This document shows, one piece after another, positions 35,541 through 43,623 of a stretch of 64,000 nucleotides of DNA. Where the stretch lies: the NCBI RefSeq assembly GCF_002382885.1, contig NZ_NWVL01000019.1, positions 47,895 to 111,894 of the forward strand. Reading direction: 5' to 3'. The position numbers and the translations under genes were made by a program. The DNA is from Streptomyces sp. WZ.A104. GTDB taxonomy: Bacteria; Actinomycetota; Actinomycetes; Streptomycetales; Streptomycetaceae. Numbering within the stretch: the first letter of the stretch is position 1; each line of letters begins with the position of its first letter. Under the pieces are notes generated by a model. The model was not told the origin of the DNA. It ran no database searches and worked only from the letters and a program-made list of their open reading frames with translations.

Positions 35541-37387
35541 AGGCACCTCGGCCCCCCCGACGACCCCGACCGGCCCAGGGCAACGCTCGCCGCGACGGCG
35601 CCCTCACCCGCGTCACGCACGACGCCCGCCCCTTCCTCCGCGCCCGCACCGGAGTCGCCCTGCGACTGGCTGGCTGGTCCCTGCTGGAGTTCGTCCAGAC
35701 CTTCCTCGGCGGGTACGGCGTCGCCAGGGCCCTCGACCACGGCTTCCTCGCCGGACGCGCGCTCACCGGCCTTCTCTGGCTGGCCGTCGCCGCCGCGGCC
35801 GTGCTCCCCGCCCAGCTGGCCACCCGCGGGGTCTTCGGACGCCTGGCGGACCTGGTGGAGCCGCTACGCGACGGACTCGTGCGGCGCGCGGTGTCCCGGG
35901 CGCTCTCCGGCGCGCTCGCGCACCCCGCCGGCACCACCGCCCGCTCCCTCTCCCAGGTCACTCATCAGAGTGAGATCGCCCGGGACGGCTGGGCCGGACT
36001 CGTCCTGACGCTGCGGTCGTTCGTGTTCACGGTGGCCGGGGCCGTGGCGGGGCTGCTGGCCCTGGAGCCGAGGCTCCTGCTGATCGTGGCGCCCCCGCTG
36101 ATCCTGGGCGCCGCCCTCTTCCTGGCCACCCTGCTGCCGATGGCCGCCCGCCAGCGCGACTACCTCACCGCCGACGAGGCGTACGCGGCCCACGCGGGCC
36201 GGGTCGCCGGCGACCTGCGGGACATCGCCGCCGCCGGGGCCGCCGACCGCACGGTGGCGGAGTCCCGGGACCTGGCCGAGAACCAGGTCCGCGCGGCCCG
36301 TTCACTGGCCCGCTGGTCCGGTGTACGGGTGGTGGCGCTCGCGGTCTGCGGCCGCTTCCCACCCCTCCTGCTGCTTGTCGGCGCTCCTTGGCTGCTCCGC
36401 GACGGCCTTACGTCCGGCGAACTGGTGGGCGCGCTGACATACCTCACCCAGGCGCTGGCTCCGGCGGTCCAGGCGCTGATGACCATGCTCTCCACGGTCG
36501 GCGGCCGCCTGCTGGTGGTCCTGGACCGCTTCACGGACGCGCCGCCGCCCCCGGCCGAGGACGAGGCCGACACCCCTCGACCGCTTCCGGAGGGCCACGC
36601 CCCCGTGGCCGAACTCCGCGCCGCCACCTTCGCGTACGGGCCCGCCGCGCACCCCGTGCTGGACCGGCTCTCCCTCTCCGTCGCCCCCGGCGAGCACCTG
36701 GCCGTCGTCGGGCCGAGCGGCAGCGGCAAGTCGACGCTCGCCGCGGTCCTCGCCGGCGTGGAGGCGCCGACCGGAGGCGCGGTGCTGTGGCACGGGCGGC
36801 CGGTGCGAGGGGCCGACGCCACCTCCGTACGCGTCCTGCTGCCCCAGCACGCCTACGTGTTCACCGGCTCGCTGCGCGACAACCTCCGCTACCTCCGCCC
36901 GGGCGCGGATGACCGGTCCATGGCCGCCATGATCGACGCGCTCGGCCTGGACTGCCTGCTCTCCCGGCTCGGATCACTCGACGCGGACCTGGAACCGGAC
37001 CGGCTCTCCCAGGGGGAGCGCCAGCTGGTAGCCCTCGGCCGGGCGTATCTGGCGGCCCCGCCCATGATCGTGCTCGACGAGGCGACCAGCCGCCTGGACC
37101 CGGCCGCCGAGACCCGCGCCGAGCTAGCCTTCGCCGCGCTGCCGGGCGCCCTTGTGGTCGTCGCCCACCGGCTCAGCTCGGCCCGCCGCGCCGACCGGAT
37201 CCTCGTGATGGACGGCCCCCGCACCCGCTGCGGGACCTCCGCGGAACTGCTGCGGACCTCGGCCCTCTACCGGGACCTGGCAGGGCTCTGGGAACCGGAC
37301 GAGGAGCCCCGCCGCAACAATGGCGAACCTGACAGTCGGCCCCACGGGAACGGGTTCATATCCACCCCGCCTCCTTCGCCCGTCTGA
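35537..37387 (+). CDS. amfA: ABC transporter half-subunit AmfA (membrane plus ATPase domain)
   Basis: This 616-residue half-transporter partners AmfB. The GTG at 35537 overlaps the amfB stop. Membrane segments fill residues about 40-320. The ATPase domain has Walker A GPSGSGKST near 392-400, a signature variant LSQGERQLVALGRA, Walker B MIVLDEATSRLD with the catalytic Glu intact, and H-loop AHRLSS. With a full site here and a degenerate one in AmfB, the pair fits a heterodimeric exporter. It contains a stretch of about 15 Pro/Glu/Asp-rich residues between the two domains. Its 3' end overlaps the 3' end of amfR by 32 bases on the opposite strand. Confidence 0.93.
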   Translation: MKAPRPPRRPRPAQGNARRDGALTRVTHDARPFLRARTGVALRLAGWSLLEFVQTFLGGYGVARALDHGFLAGRALTGLLWLAVAAAAVLPAQLATRGVFGRLADLVEPLRDGLVRRAVSRALSGALAHPAGTTARSLSQVTHQSEIARDGWAGLVLTLRSFVFTVAGAVAGLLALEPRLLLIVAPPLILGAALFLATLLPMAARQRDYLTADEAYAAHAGRVAGDLRDIAAAGAADRTVAESRDLAENQVRAARSLARWSGVRVVALAVCGRFPPLLLLVGAPWLLRDGLTSGELVGALTYLTQALAPAVQALMTMLSTVGGRLLVVLDRFTDAPPPPAEDEADTPRPLPEGHAPVAELRAATFAYGPAAHPVLDRLSLSVAPGEHLAVVGPSGSGKSTLAAVLAGVEAPTGGAVLWHGRPVRGADATSVRVLLPQHAYVFTGSLRDNLRYLRPGADDRSMAAMIDALGLDCLLSRLGSLDADLEPDRLSQGERQLVALGRAYLAAPPMIVLDEATSRLDPAAETRAELAFAALPGALVVVAHRLSSARRADRILVMDGPRTRCGTSAELLRTSALYRDLAGLWEPDEEPRRNNGEPDSRPHGNGFISTPPPSPV

Positions 37388-37973
37388 TGGCGTCGATCCG
37401 ATTGCGCGCCCCGGACTTCCGAATGGCGGCGGCGACGTAGTTGCGCACCGTGCCGGGGGTCAGATGCAGCCGCTGCGCGATACCGGAGACGGTTTCCCCG
37501 CCCTCGGCAAGAGCGAGCACACTCAATTCCCTGGGCGATAAGGGCATGTCGGCCACTTGCAACAGGCTGAACGCAAGTGACTCGTCGATATACCGTCCGC
37601 CGTCGGCCAGTTTGTGCATGACTTCGGAGAGGTCGTCCACCGGCCGGTACTTGTCGATATAGCCGCGGGCGCCCGCCTCGTAGGCCCGGCGCAGCCCCCG
37701 CGGCCGGTCACTGCCGGTGAGGACCGCCAGCGGACAGCCCCTGCCGTGCGGTTCGGCCAGCGATCTCACCTCCTCCAGGACGTCCAGCGCGTTCGGACAG
37801 TCGAGGTCGGTGAGCAGCACATCCGGTCCTGGTTCCGGCCCGGTGCCGGCGAGTGCCGAACGTATCGCGCCCCGGTCAGCCGTCGTCACGTCTATTCCCT
37901 GCCCCGCACCGAGCAGGGAGGCCAGCGAAGCGCGCCACAGCGGCACGGTGTGGACGAGCAGAACGGTTGTCAT
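37356..37973 (-). CDS. amfR: Response regulator AmfR with a TTA codon
   Basis: This 205-residue NarL/LuxR-type regulator activates the amfTSBA operon. The ATG at 37973 opens MTTVLLVHTVPLWRASLASL, with GAGGG 7 bases upstream. The receiver domain spans residues 1-120, with likely phosphoacceptor Asp56 in LLTDLDCP and Lys109 in YIDKYRP. The C-terminal HTH (about 142-205) has LSPRELSVLALAEGGETVSG and GTVRNYVAAAIRK. Leu145 is encoded by TTA (complement of 37539-37541), the codon read only by the bldA tRNA in Streptomyces, so its translation is expected to wait for that developmental tRNA. No cognate sensor kinase adjoins it. It converges with amfA, overlapping 32 bases. Confidence 0.95.
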   Translation of the reverse strand: MTTVLLVHTVPLWRASLASLLGAGQGIDVTTADRGAIRSALAGTGPEPGPDVLLTDLDCPNALDVLEEVRSLAEPHGRGCPLAVLTGSDRPRGLRRAYEAGARGYIDKYRPVDDLSEVMHKLADGGRYIDESLAFSLLQVADMPLSPRELSVLALAEGGETVSGIAQRLHLTPGTVRNYVAAAIRKSGARNRIDAIRRAKEAGWI

Positions 37974-38185
37974 CAAGCTGCCCTCGGCATTTCTCTCCTG
38001 GCGCGCACTACAGGCGTATCGCAGAATGCGATGGCGTGTGCGCGTCGAGTGACGGGTCTCCAGTGGAGCGCATGAGCATTCGGGTACGCCGACGAATTGG
38101 CGGATTCCCGTGCCTGATGGGCGCGGACGGGGGCGTTCGGATGTACAGCGGGAGCGCACGGCGTGGTGGAACGGCTGGAACCGGC

Positions 38186-39067
38186 TCAGTTCAGCAGGGC
38201 CCGGGCCGCCTGGGCCTTGTGCCGGATCGCCTCGGCCGTGGTCGGCTCGATGGCGTCGAGCACCTCCGCGTACTCCTCCATCTCCGCCGCCCCGCGCCGG
38301 AACTCCCCGCGCTGGACCAGGAGCTGGGCCCGCTCGTAGCGCAGCCGCGCCGGGTGCGAGGGCAGCAGCAGCGAGAGCTCCACCGCCCAGAGGGCCACAT
38401 CCGTGCGCTCGGGGCGGGCGGCGGCCCAGGCCCTGATGTTGTTCAGGATCCGCAGCACGATCTCCAGCGGCCGGGCGGGCGTCAGCATGGACGGCTCCAG
38501 CGGGGCCCCCGTCGCCGCGGTGACCAGGAGGTCCGCGTCCTGGCCGGTCAGCGGCGCGCCCCCGGTGAACGGATCGACGAGCACCGGCTGTGCCGGGTCC
38601 CCGAAGCCGACCACGAAGTGGCCGGGCAGAGCCACCCCGAACACCGGGGCACCGGCCCGCCGGGCGACCTCGATCCAGACCACCGAGAGCAGGATCGGCA
38701 GCCCCCGGCGGCGTCGCAGCACCTGCTGGAGGAGCGAGGACTCCAGCCGCTGGTAGTCCGCCGGCGACCCGCCGAACTCGTGCCGTTCGCCCAGCAGTTC
38801 GGCCAGTGCCGAGGCCCAGGCGACGGGGGAGCGGGCACCGTGGGGCAACAGCCCGGCCAGCCGGTCCAGTTCGATCTGCGCCGCGTCGATCCCGTACGGG
38901 TCCAAGGAGGTCTCCCCCGGGTCGACCGGGCGCGGTTCCTCGGGGCCGACCGGGCCCGCCTCCGCGCCCACCAGCAGACAGAGCAGCGCCAGATCCGGCC
39001 GCTCGGACCGGGCCTCATCGGCGAACTGCCGCCGGCGGTCGGCCGTACCGGAATCCTGCGCGCTCAT
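38186..39067 (-). CDS. SirB1-type transglutaminase-like and TPR protein
   Basis: This 293-residue cytosolic protein has the SirB1 N-terminal transglutaminase-like fold (about residues 60-215), seen in RRRRGLPILLSVVWIEVARR and VFGVALPGHFVVGFGDP, where the His of LPGHF corresponds to the family's conserved position. The C-terminal 70 residues (LPSHPARLRYERAQLLVQRG and following) look like TPR repeats. The triad Cys of active transglutaminases is not obvious, so it may be structural. Function is unknown. It reads away from amfR and is followed upstream by a GNAT gene on the same strand, 68 bases away. Confidence 0.85.
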   Translation of the reverse strand: MSAQDSGTADRRRQFADEARSERPDLALLCLLVGAEAGPVGPEEPRPVDPGETSLDPYGIDAAQIELDRLAGLLPHGARSPVAWASALAELLGERHEFGGSPADYQRLESSLLQQVLRRRRGLPILLSVVWIEVARRAGAPVFGVALPGHFVVGFGDPAQPVLVDPFTGGAPLTGQDADLLVTAATGAPLEPSMLTPARPLEIVLRILNNIRAWAAARPERTDVALWAVELSLLLPSHPARLRYERAQLLVQRGEFRRGAAEMEEYAEVLDAIEPTTAEAIRHKAQAARALLN

Positions 39068-39135
39068 ATGCGACCCATGCCCCTGCTCGTCCCTGTTGCT
39101 GGCTCCCCCACCCCGGCCAGGGGGTCCGGTCTCCG

Positions 39136-40131
39136 CTACGCGGGCCGGAAGTGGTGATAGCGGTGGTGCGCCGTGAAGCCCATGCCGTCGTACAGCGCCC
39201 GTGCCCCTTCATTGTCCTCCTCCACCTGGAGCCAGGCCGCCGAGGCGCCCTCGTCCAGGGCGCGGCGCGCGAGCGCGGTCATCACCGTGGTGGCCAGCCC
39301 CCGCCGCCGTTGCTCCGGGGCGACCTCGACGGCCATGAAGCCCGCCCACCGCCCGTCCACGACGCACCGGCCGATCGCGTCCGGTGCGCCGGCGTCGCCC
39401 GGGACCGTGGCGAACCAGACCGAGGGGCCGCTGCCCAGGACCCGCAGCACATGCGGGCCGGGGGTCGAGAAGCGCTGGTAGCGGGCGAGCCAGGCCGCGT
39501 CCGGCGCACGCGTCAGCCGCACCGCCGAGACGTCCGCGTCCAGATCGCCGACCGGTGCCAGCGCGGCGATCCGCACCTCGGCCGAGACCTCGCCCCGCCA
39601 GCCGTGCCGCTCCAGCTCCGCGCACAGCGCCTCCTGCGTGCCCTCGGCCCCGGTCGCCGTCTGGATGTACGCGGGCAGGCCCCGTTCCTCGTACCAGCTT
39701 CCGACCCGCCCGAACGCCTCGCCGAGCGGCAGACCCGGATCGCCGAGCGGCAGCGCGGAGTTGGCGCGCCGGGTGAAGCCCCCGGCGGCGCGCAGCCGCC
39801 AGTCGCCCAGGGCCTCGCTCTCCACCGGCTGCCAGGCGCGCGCGGTGACGTCCGCCAGCTCCTCGAAGGAGGCGGCGGGGCCCCGTCGGCGGGCCGGTGC
39901 GGCGGGTACCACCTTGCCCGCGACCAGGGACGATTCCGCGATGTGGACGGACTCCCCGCTCTTGCGTGTGATCGACAGCACACTGCCGTTCCACGATGTG
40001 AGAACCCCGATCGTGTCGGTGAACTCCAGGCCCGTGCCGGCGCTGTCCGTCCGGCGCCGCACGGACACGCGTTTGCCCACGTCAGCCGGTGTGATGCGGA
40101 CTTCCAGCCGTCCGCCGATGGTGAATTCCAC
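39136..40131 (-). CDS. GNAT family N-acetyltransferase with N-terminal extension
   Basis: This 331-residue protein starts at a GTG at 40131 with GGAGG about 10 bases upstream. The first 85 residues form a beta-rich module (MEFTIGGRLEVRITPADVGK, FTDTIGVLTSWNGSVLSITR). The rest is two GNAT-like halves; the C-terminal one has the acetyl-CoA loop VAPEQRRRGLATTVM and ends EGARALYDGMGFTAHHRYHH, which is typical. The substrate is unknown. It is divergent from fdxA, whose start is about 120 bases away, so they share a promoter region. Confidence 0.88.
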   Translation of the reverse strand: MEFTIGGRLEVRITPADVGKRVSVRRRTDSAGTGLEFTDTIGVLTSWNGSVLSITRKSGESVHIAESSLVAGKVVPAAPARRRGPAASFEELADVTARAWQPVESEALGDWRLRAAGGFTRRANSALPLGDPGLPLGEAFGRVGSWYEERGLPAYIQTATGAEGTQEALCAELERHGWRGEVSAEVRIAALAPVGDLDADVSAVRLTRAPDAAWLARYQRFSTPGPHVLRVLGSGPSVWFATVPGDAGAPDAIGRCVVDGRWAGFMAVEVAPEQRRRGLATTVMTALARRALDEGASAAWLQVEEDNEGARALYDGMGFTAHHRYHHFRPA

Positions 40132-40248
40132 AGCTCTGTCCGCCCCTCCTGTTCGGATCGTGCCCGAGAACGGAGATACTAGGGGCGGGCATCGACGACG
40201 CCGCGCTCCCGCGCGAGAGCCAACGCCCTACCGAGGAGGAACGACAGC

Positions 40249-40569
40249 GTGACCTACGTCATCGCGCAGCCTTGTGTCGACGTGAAGGACAAGGCCTGCA
40301 TCGAAGAGTGCCCCGTCGACTGCATTTACGAGGGCCAGCGGTCCTTGTACATCCACCCGGACGAATGCGTCGACTGCGGAGCCTGTGAGCCGGTCTGCCC
40401 GGTCGAGGCCATCTTCTACGAGGACGACACTCCGGAGGAGTGGAAGGACTACTACAAGGCGAACGTCGAGTTCTTCGACGACCTCGGTTCGCCGGGCGGT
40501 GCTTCCAAGCTCGGTCTCATCGAGCGCGACCACGCGTTCGTCGCCGGACTGCCGCCGCAGAACCAGTAG
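40249..40569 (+). CDS. fdxA: Seven-iron ferredoxin
   Basis: This 106-residue electron carrier holds one 3Fe-4S and one 4Fe-4S cluster. The cysteine pattern is exact: Cys9, Cys17 and Cys50 for the 3Fe cluster, and Cys21, Cys40, Cys43 and Cys46 for the 4Fe cluster (ECVDCGACEPVCP). Cys25 is an additional cysteine within CPVDC. It starts at GTG 40249 after GAGGAAC. The acidic C-terminal part (WKDYYKANVEFFDDLGSPGG) is normal for actinobacterial FdxA. A terminator hairpin follows, then dapC, an order common in actinomycetes. Confidence 0.97.
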   Translation: MTYVIAQPCVDVKDKACIEECPVDCIYEGQRSLYIHPDECVDCGACEPVCPVEAIFYEDDTPEEWKDYYKANVEFFDDLGSPGGASKLGLIERDHAFVAGLPPQNQ

Positions 40570-40593
40570 AACGGCGGCACCACGTGCGCAGCC

Positions 40594-40626
40594 CGGTCCC
40601 GTACGGTCAGTCACCGTGCGGGACCG
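40594..40626 (+). terminator. Hairpin terminator after fdxA
   Basis: A 14-bp stem (CGGTCCCGTACGGT with one G-T pair) and a 5-base loop begin 25 bases after the fdxA stop, before dapC. It may be only partial, since dapC follows closely on the same strand. Confidence 0.7.
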
Positions 40627-40699
40627 AGGCGTATCCCCGTACGGCCGCCGCCGCGCACGCAGCCGCCGGTACATGAACAGCCCGAGAAAGCAGAGCCCT

Positions 40700-41794
40700 G
40701 TGTCCGCAGTCTCCTCCCGCCTCCCGGCATTCCCCTGGGACAAGCTCGCGCCGTACAAGTCGACGGCGCAGGCCCACCCCGACGGTCTGGTGGACCTGTC
40801 CGTCGGCACCCCGGTGGACCCGGTGCCCGAGCTGATCCAGCAGGCGCTCGTCGCCGCGTCGGACAGCCCCGGCTATCCGACGGTCTGGGGCACCGAGGCC
40901 CTGCGTGACGCGCTCACCGGCTGGGTGGAGCGCCGCCTCGGGGCGGTCGGGGTGACCCACGCGAACGTGCTGCCGGTCGTCGGCTCCAAGGAGCTGGTGG
41001 CCTGGCTGCCGACGCAGCTCGGCCTCGGCGCGGGAGACCGGGTCGCCTACCCGCGGCTCGCCTACCCGACGTACGAGGTCGGCGCCCGGCTCTGCGGTGC
41101 CGAGCCCGTCGTCTACGACGACCCGACCGAGCTGGACCCGGCGGGGCTGAAGCTGCTCTGGCTCAACTCGCCCTCCAACCCGACCGGGCGGGTGCTGGCC
41201 AAGGGCGAGCTGACCCGGATCGTCGCCTGGGCGCGCGAGCACGGCGTCCTGGTCTTCAGCGACGAGTGCTACCTGGAGCTGGGCTGGGACGCCGAGCCGG
41301 TCTCGGTGCTCCACCCGGACGTCTGCGGCGGCGACTGCACGGGACTGGTCGCCGTCCACTCCCTCTCCAAGCGCTCCAACCTCGCCGGATACCGGGCCGC
41401 GTTCATCGCGGGCGACGCGGCCGTCCTCGGTGAGCTGCTGCTGATCCGCAAGCACGGCGGGATGATGACTCCCGCCCCCGTCCAGGCCGCCACCGTCGCC
41501 GCTCTCGGCGACGACGTGCACGTGTCCGAGCAGCGCGCCCGCTACGCGGACCGCCGCCTCGCCCTGCGGTCCGCCCTGGAGGCGCACGGCTTCCGGATCG
41601 AGCACAGCGAGGCGAGCCTCTACCTGTGGGCCACCCGCGACGAGCCGTGCTGGCAGACCGTGGCGTACCTCGCGGAGCTGGGCATCCTGGTGGCGCCCGG
41701 GGACTTCTACGGGGCGGCGGGCGAGAACTTCGTCCGGGTGGCCTTCACGGCGACCGACGAGCGGGTGGCGGCGGCGGTCAAGCGGCTGTCCTGA
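40700..41794 (+). CDS. dapC: Succinyldiaminopimelate transaminase DapC
   Basis: This 364-residue PLP enzyme converts N-succinyl-2-amino-6-ketopimelate to succinyl-diaminopimelate in lysine and peptidoglycan precursor synthesis. The GTG at 40700 opens VSAVSSRLPAFPWDKLAPYK; an ATG 27 bases earlier lacks a ribosome site. Fold-type I motifs are WLNSPSNPTGRVL, DECYLELGW and the PLP lysine Lys224 in HSLSKRSNLAGYR. The last block NFVRVAFTATDERV has the substrate-binding Arg. dapE, the next enzyme but one of the same pathway, lies 2 kb downstream. A 17-bp hairpin follows. Confidence 0.93.
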   Translation: MSAVSSRLPAFPWDKLAPYKSTAQAHPDGLVDLSVGTPVDPVPELIQQALVAASDSPGYPTVWGTEALRDALTGWVERRLGAVGVTHANVLPVVGSKELVAWLPTQLGLGAGDRVAYPRLAYPTYEVGARLCGAEPVVYDDPTELDPAGLKLLWLNSPSNPTGRVLAKGELTRIVAWAREHGVLVFSDECYLELGWDAEPVSVLHPDVCGGDCTGLVAVHSLSKRSNLAGYRAAFIAGDAAVLGELLLIRKHGGMMTPAPVQAATVAALGDDVHVSEQRARYADRRLALRSALEAHGFRIEHSEASLYLWATRDEPCWQTVAYLAELGILVAPGDFYGAAGENFVRVAFTATDERVAAAVKRLS

Positions 41795-41818
41795 CGCACC
41801 TGGGCGTACCTACGCGTA

Positions 41819-41862
41819 CGCGGGAGGGCCTGAGGGGTGCGCACTCCTCAGGCCCTCCCGCG
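41819..41862. terminator. Bidirectional terminator between dapC and secreted repeat protein
   Basis: A perfect 17-bp stem (CGCGGGAGGGCCTGAGG and complement) with a 10-base loop separates two convergent genes and can serve both. Confidence 0.88.
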
Positions 41863-41880
41863 CGTTCACGGAGTGGTGAA

Positions 41881-42342
41881 TCAGCCGACCGGCAGACCGC
41901 CCGTCAGGCCGTCGGTGGGCAGGCCGCCGCCGAGGGCGTCGGTGGGCAGGCCGCCGCCCAGAGCGTCGGTGGGCAGGCCACCCCCGGCGGCGTCGGTCAC
42001 ACCGCCGACGGCCTCGCCCGCGTTGCCCGCGGCCTGGCCCGCGGTCTCCTGGGCCGCGGGGGCGGCGACCCTGGCGGTCTTGCCCGCGGTCTGGCCCGCG
42101 GCCGGCAGGGCGGTGCCGACGAGACGGCCGCCGGTGTCACCGGCGGCCTGGGTGCCCTGCTGGGCGGCGCTGTCCACGGTGTTGCCGAGGCCGGCGCCGT
42201 CCAGTGCGGTCAGACCGCCCAGGTTCGGGGTCTGCGGGAGCTCTGCGGCGCCCGCGGCGCCGGCCGCACCGACCACGGGGGCTGCACCTGCGGCGATCAG
42301 CAGCGCGGTACGAGCGATCCGACGGGCCAGGGGGAGAGACAT
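41881..42342 (-). CDS. Small secreted Gly/Ala-rich repeat protein
   Basis: This 153-residue protein starts at ATG 42342 with AAGGAG 5 bases upstream. A signal peptide (MSLPLARRIARTALLIAAGA, cleavage near AGAAGAA) leads to a mature chain rich in Gly, Ala, Thr and Pro. Motifs such as AAGQTAGKTARVAAPAAQET could form amphipathic helices, and the C-terminus carries the unit GGGLPTDAL two to three times. There are no cysteines or enzyme motifs. Similar short exported proteins are common in Streptomyces; the role is unknown, perhaps surface-associated. Confidence 0.78.
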   Translation of the reverse strand: MSLPLARRIARTALLIAAGAAPVVGAAGAAGAAELPQTPNLGGLTALDGAGLGNTVDSAAQQGTQAAGDTGGRLVGTALPAAGQTAGKTARVAAPAAQETAGQAAGNAGEAVGGVTDAAGGGLPTDALGGGLPTDALGGGLPTDGLTGGLPVG

Positions 42343-42632
42343 GATGCTCCTTCGACGGGATGTGCACGAATGTGTCTGTCCGTTGATCGGACGCACTGAC
42401 AACCGCCTTGGGGGAGGGGAAAGTTGCGGTGGCCGAAGGTAAAGACTGAGTAATGCGTCCGATAATCCGCAGCGGAGGAATCCGGGCAAACAATGCATTC
42501 CGCGGTGGTCCGGCGAACCGTCACTTCCCTTGCGGCGCAAGGGGATCACGGCAGGGCGAGCGCATCGTCGGAAGGTGCGCGGGAGAGGTCCGGGGCGAAG
42601 TCCCTCAAGGCCCGTACGGGTGATAGGTCGTA
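42343..42632. other. Intergenic region with small hairpin
   Basis: About 290 bases upstream of the secreted repeat protein and downstream of the lysozyme-like gene, both on the minus strand. A 7-bp hairpin (CCCTTGC, loop GGC) at 42527-42543 may end the upstream gene. The stretch near 42440-42500 is relatively AT-rich and may be the promoter of the secreted-protein gene. Confidence 0.45.
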
Positions 42633-43562
42633 CTACTGGGCGACCCGGATCGCGACCGCCGCGGTGCCCGGTTCCTCACCCTTCGGGCGTTCCGTCCGCC
42701 AGCCCGAAGAGGCGTCCCAGACCCGGTCCGCGTAGCTCACCCGCTCGATCCGCAGCGCCTCGGAGTGGGCCACGGCCCAGTGCGCCAGCTCCCACCCGCG
42801 GCGCGGTGCGGCCTTGCTCCCGGCCCGGTCCGTCGTCGCCGGGACGGGCACCGAAACGGTCGCCGAGGCGGACGCGCCCGCGGTCTTCGCGGTGGGCAGC
42901 ACCTTCTTCCCGAAGGCGCGCACCAGTTCGGTCCGTACCTGCGCGGCGTCGCCCGGACCGTCCGCGGTGGCCGTCGAGGGGGTGCAGTTCAGCACGGCGG
43001 GCTTGCGCCCGGTCAGCGCGGCGGCCAGCAGCGCGGCGTCCGGCTCGTGCTTCGCGTACGCCTGCGGGAAACCGCTGCGCTGCACGCGCTGCGCGGCCAC
43101 GGTCAGCGGGAGGCGCGAATAGCCCGGGACCTCGGCGAGATGCTCGTAGAACTTCCCGGCCGAGTAGACCGGGTCCATGATCTGCTCCACGGTGCCCCAG
43201 CCCTGCGAGGGCCGCTGCTGGAACAGGCCCACCGAGTCCCGGTCGCCGTAGTCGATGTTGCGGAGCGTGGACTCCTGGAGCGCGGTGGCCAGCGCGATCG
43301 TGACCGCCCGCTCCGGCATCCCCCGGGTGGTGCCGACCGCCGAGATCGTCGCCGCGTTCGCGGCCTGGGCGAGGCTCATCTCGTACCTGTGCGAGGTGCC
43401 CCCGTCCTCGTCCGTCGCCTCCACGACGCAGCGGGGCTGGTTCTTCGAGCCGGAGGAGTCGTACTGCACGGCCAGATACCCGCCCAGCGCCGCGAGCACG
43501 GCGAAGGCGGCCGCGTATCGGAGGAGGCGGCTGCGACGGCGAGGGCTGGCTGTCCTGGGCAC
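42633..43562 (-). CDS. Membrane-anchored lysozyme-like protein
   Basis: This 309-residue protein starts at a GTG at 43562 (VPRTASPRRRSRLLRYAAAF). One membrane segment at about residues 14-33 is followed by an external domain. PERAVTIALATALQESTLRN and DSVGLFQQRPSQGWGTVEQI resemble lytic transglycosylase-type (lysozyme-fold) domains, with Glu in LQES in the position of a catalytic acid. Later parts are Ala/Thr/Val-rich. Related Streptomyces proteins are sometimes labelled heavy-metal transporters, which the sequence does not support. It is divergent from dapE, 61 bases away. A cell-wall role is inferred from the fold. Confidence 0.75.
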   Translation of the reverse strand: MPRTASPRRRSRLLRYAAAFAVLAALGGYLAVQYDSSGSKNQPRCVVEATDEDGGTSHRYEMSLAQAANAATISAVGTTRGMPERAVTIALATALQESTLRNIDYGDRDSVGLFQQRPSQGWGTVEQIMDPVYSAGKFYEHLAEVPGYSRLPLTVAAQRVQRSGFPQAYAKHEPDAALLAAALTGRKPAVLNCTPSTATADGPGDAAQVRTELVRAFGKKVLPTAKTAGASASATVSVPVPATTDRAGSKAAPRRGWELAHWAVAHSEALRIERVSYADRVWDASSGWRTERPKGEEPGTAAVAIRVAQ

Positions 43563-43623
43563 GGGCCCACGGTACTGGAGGCCCCGGCCGGGGCCTCCAC
43601 CCAAGTCCCTTAGGGTCGGGGCC

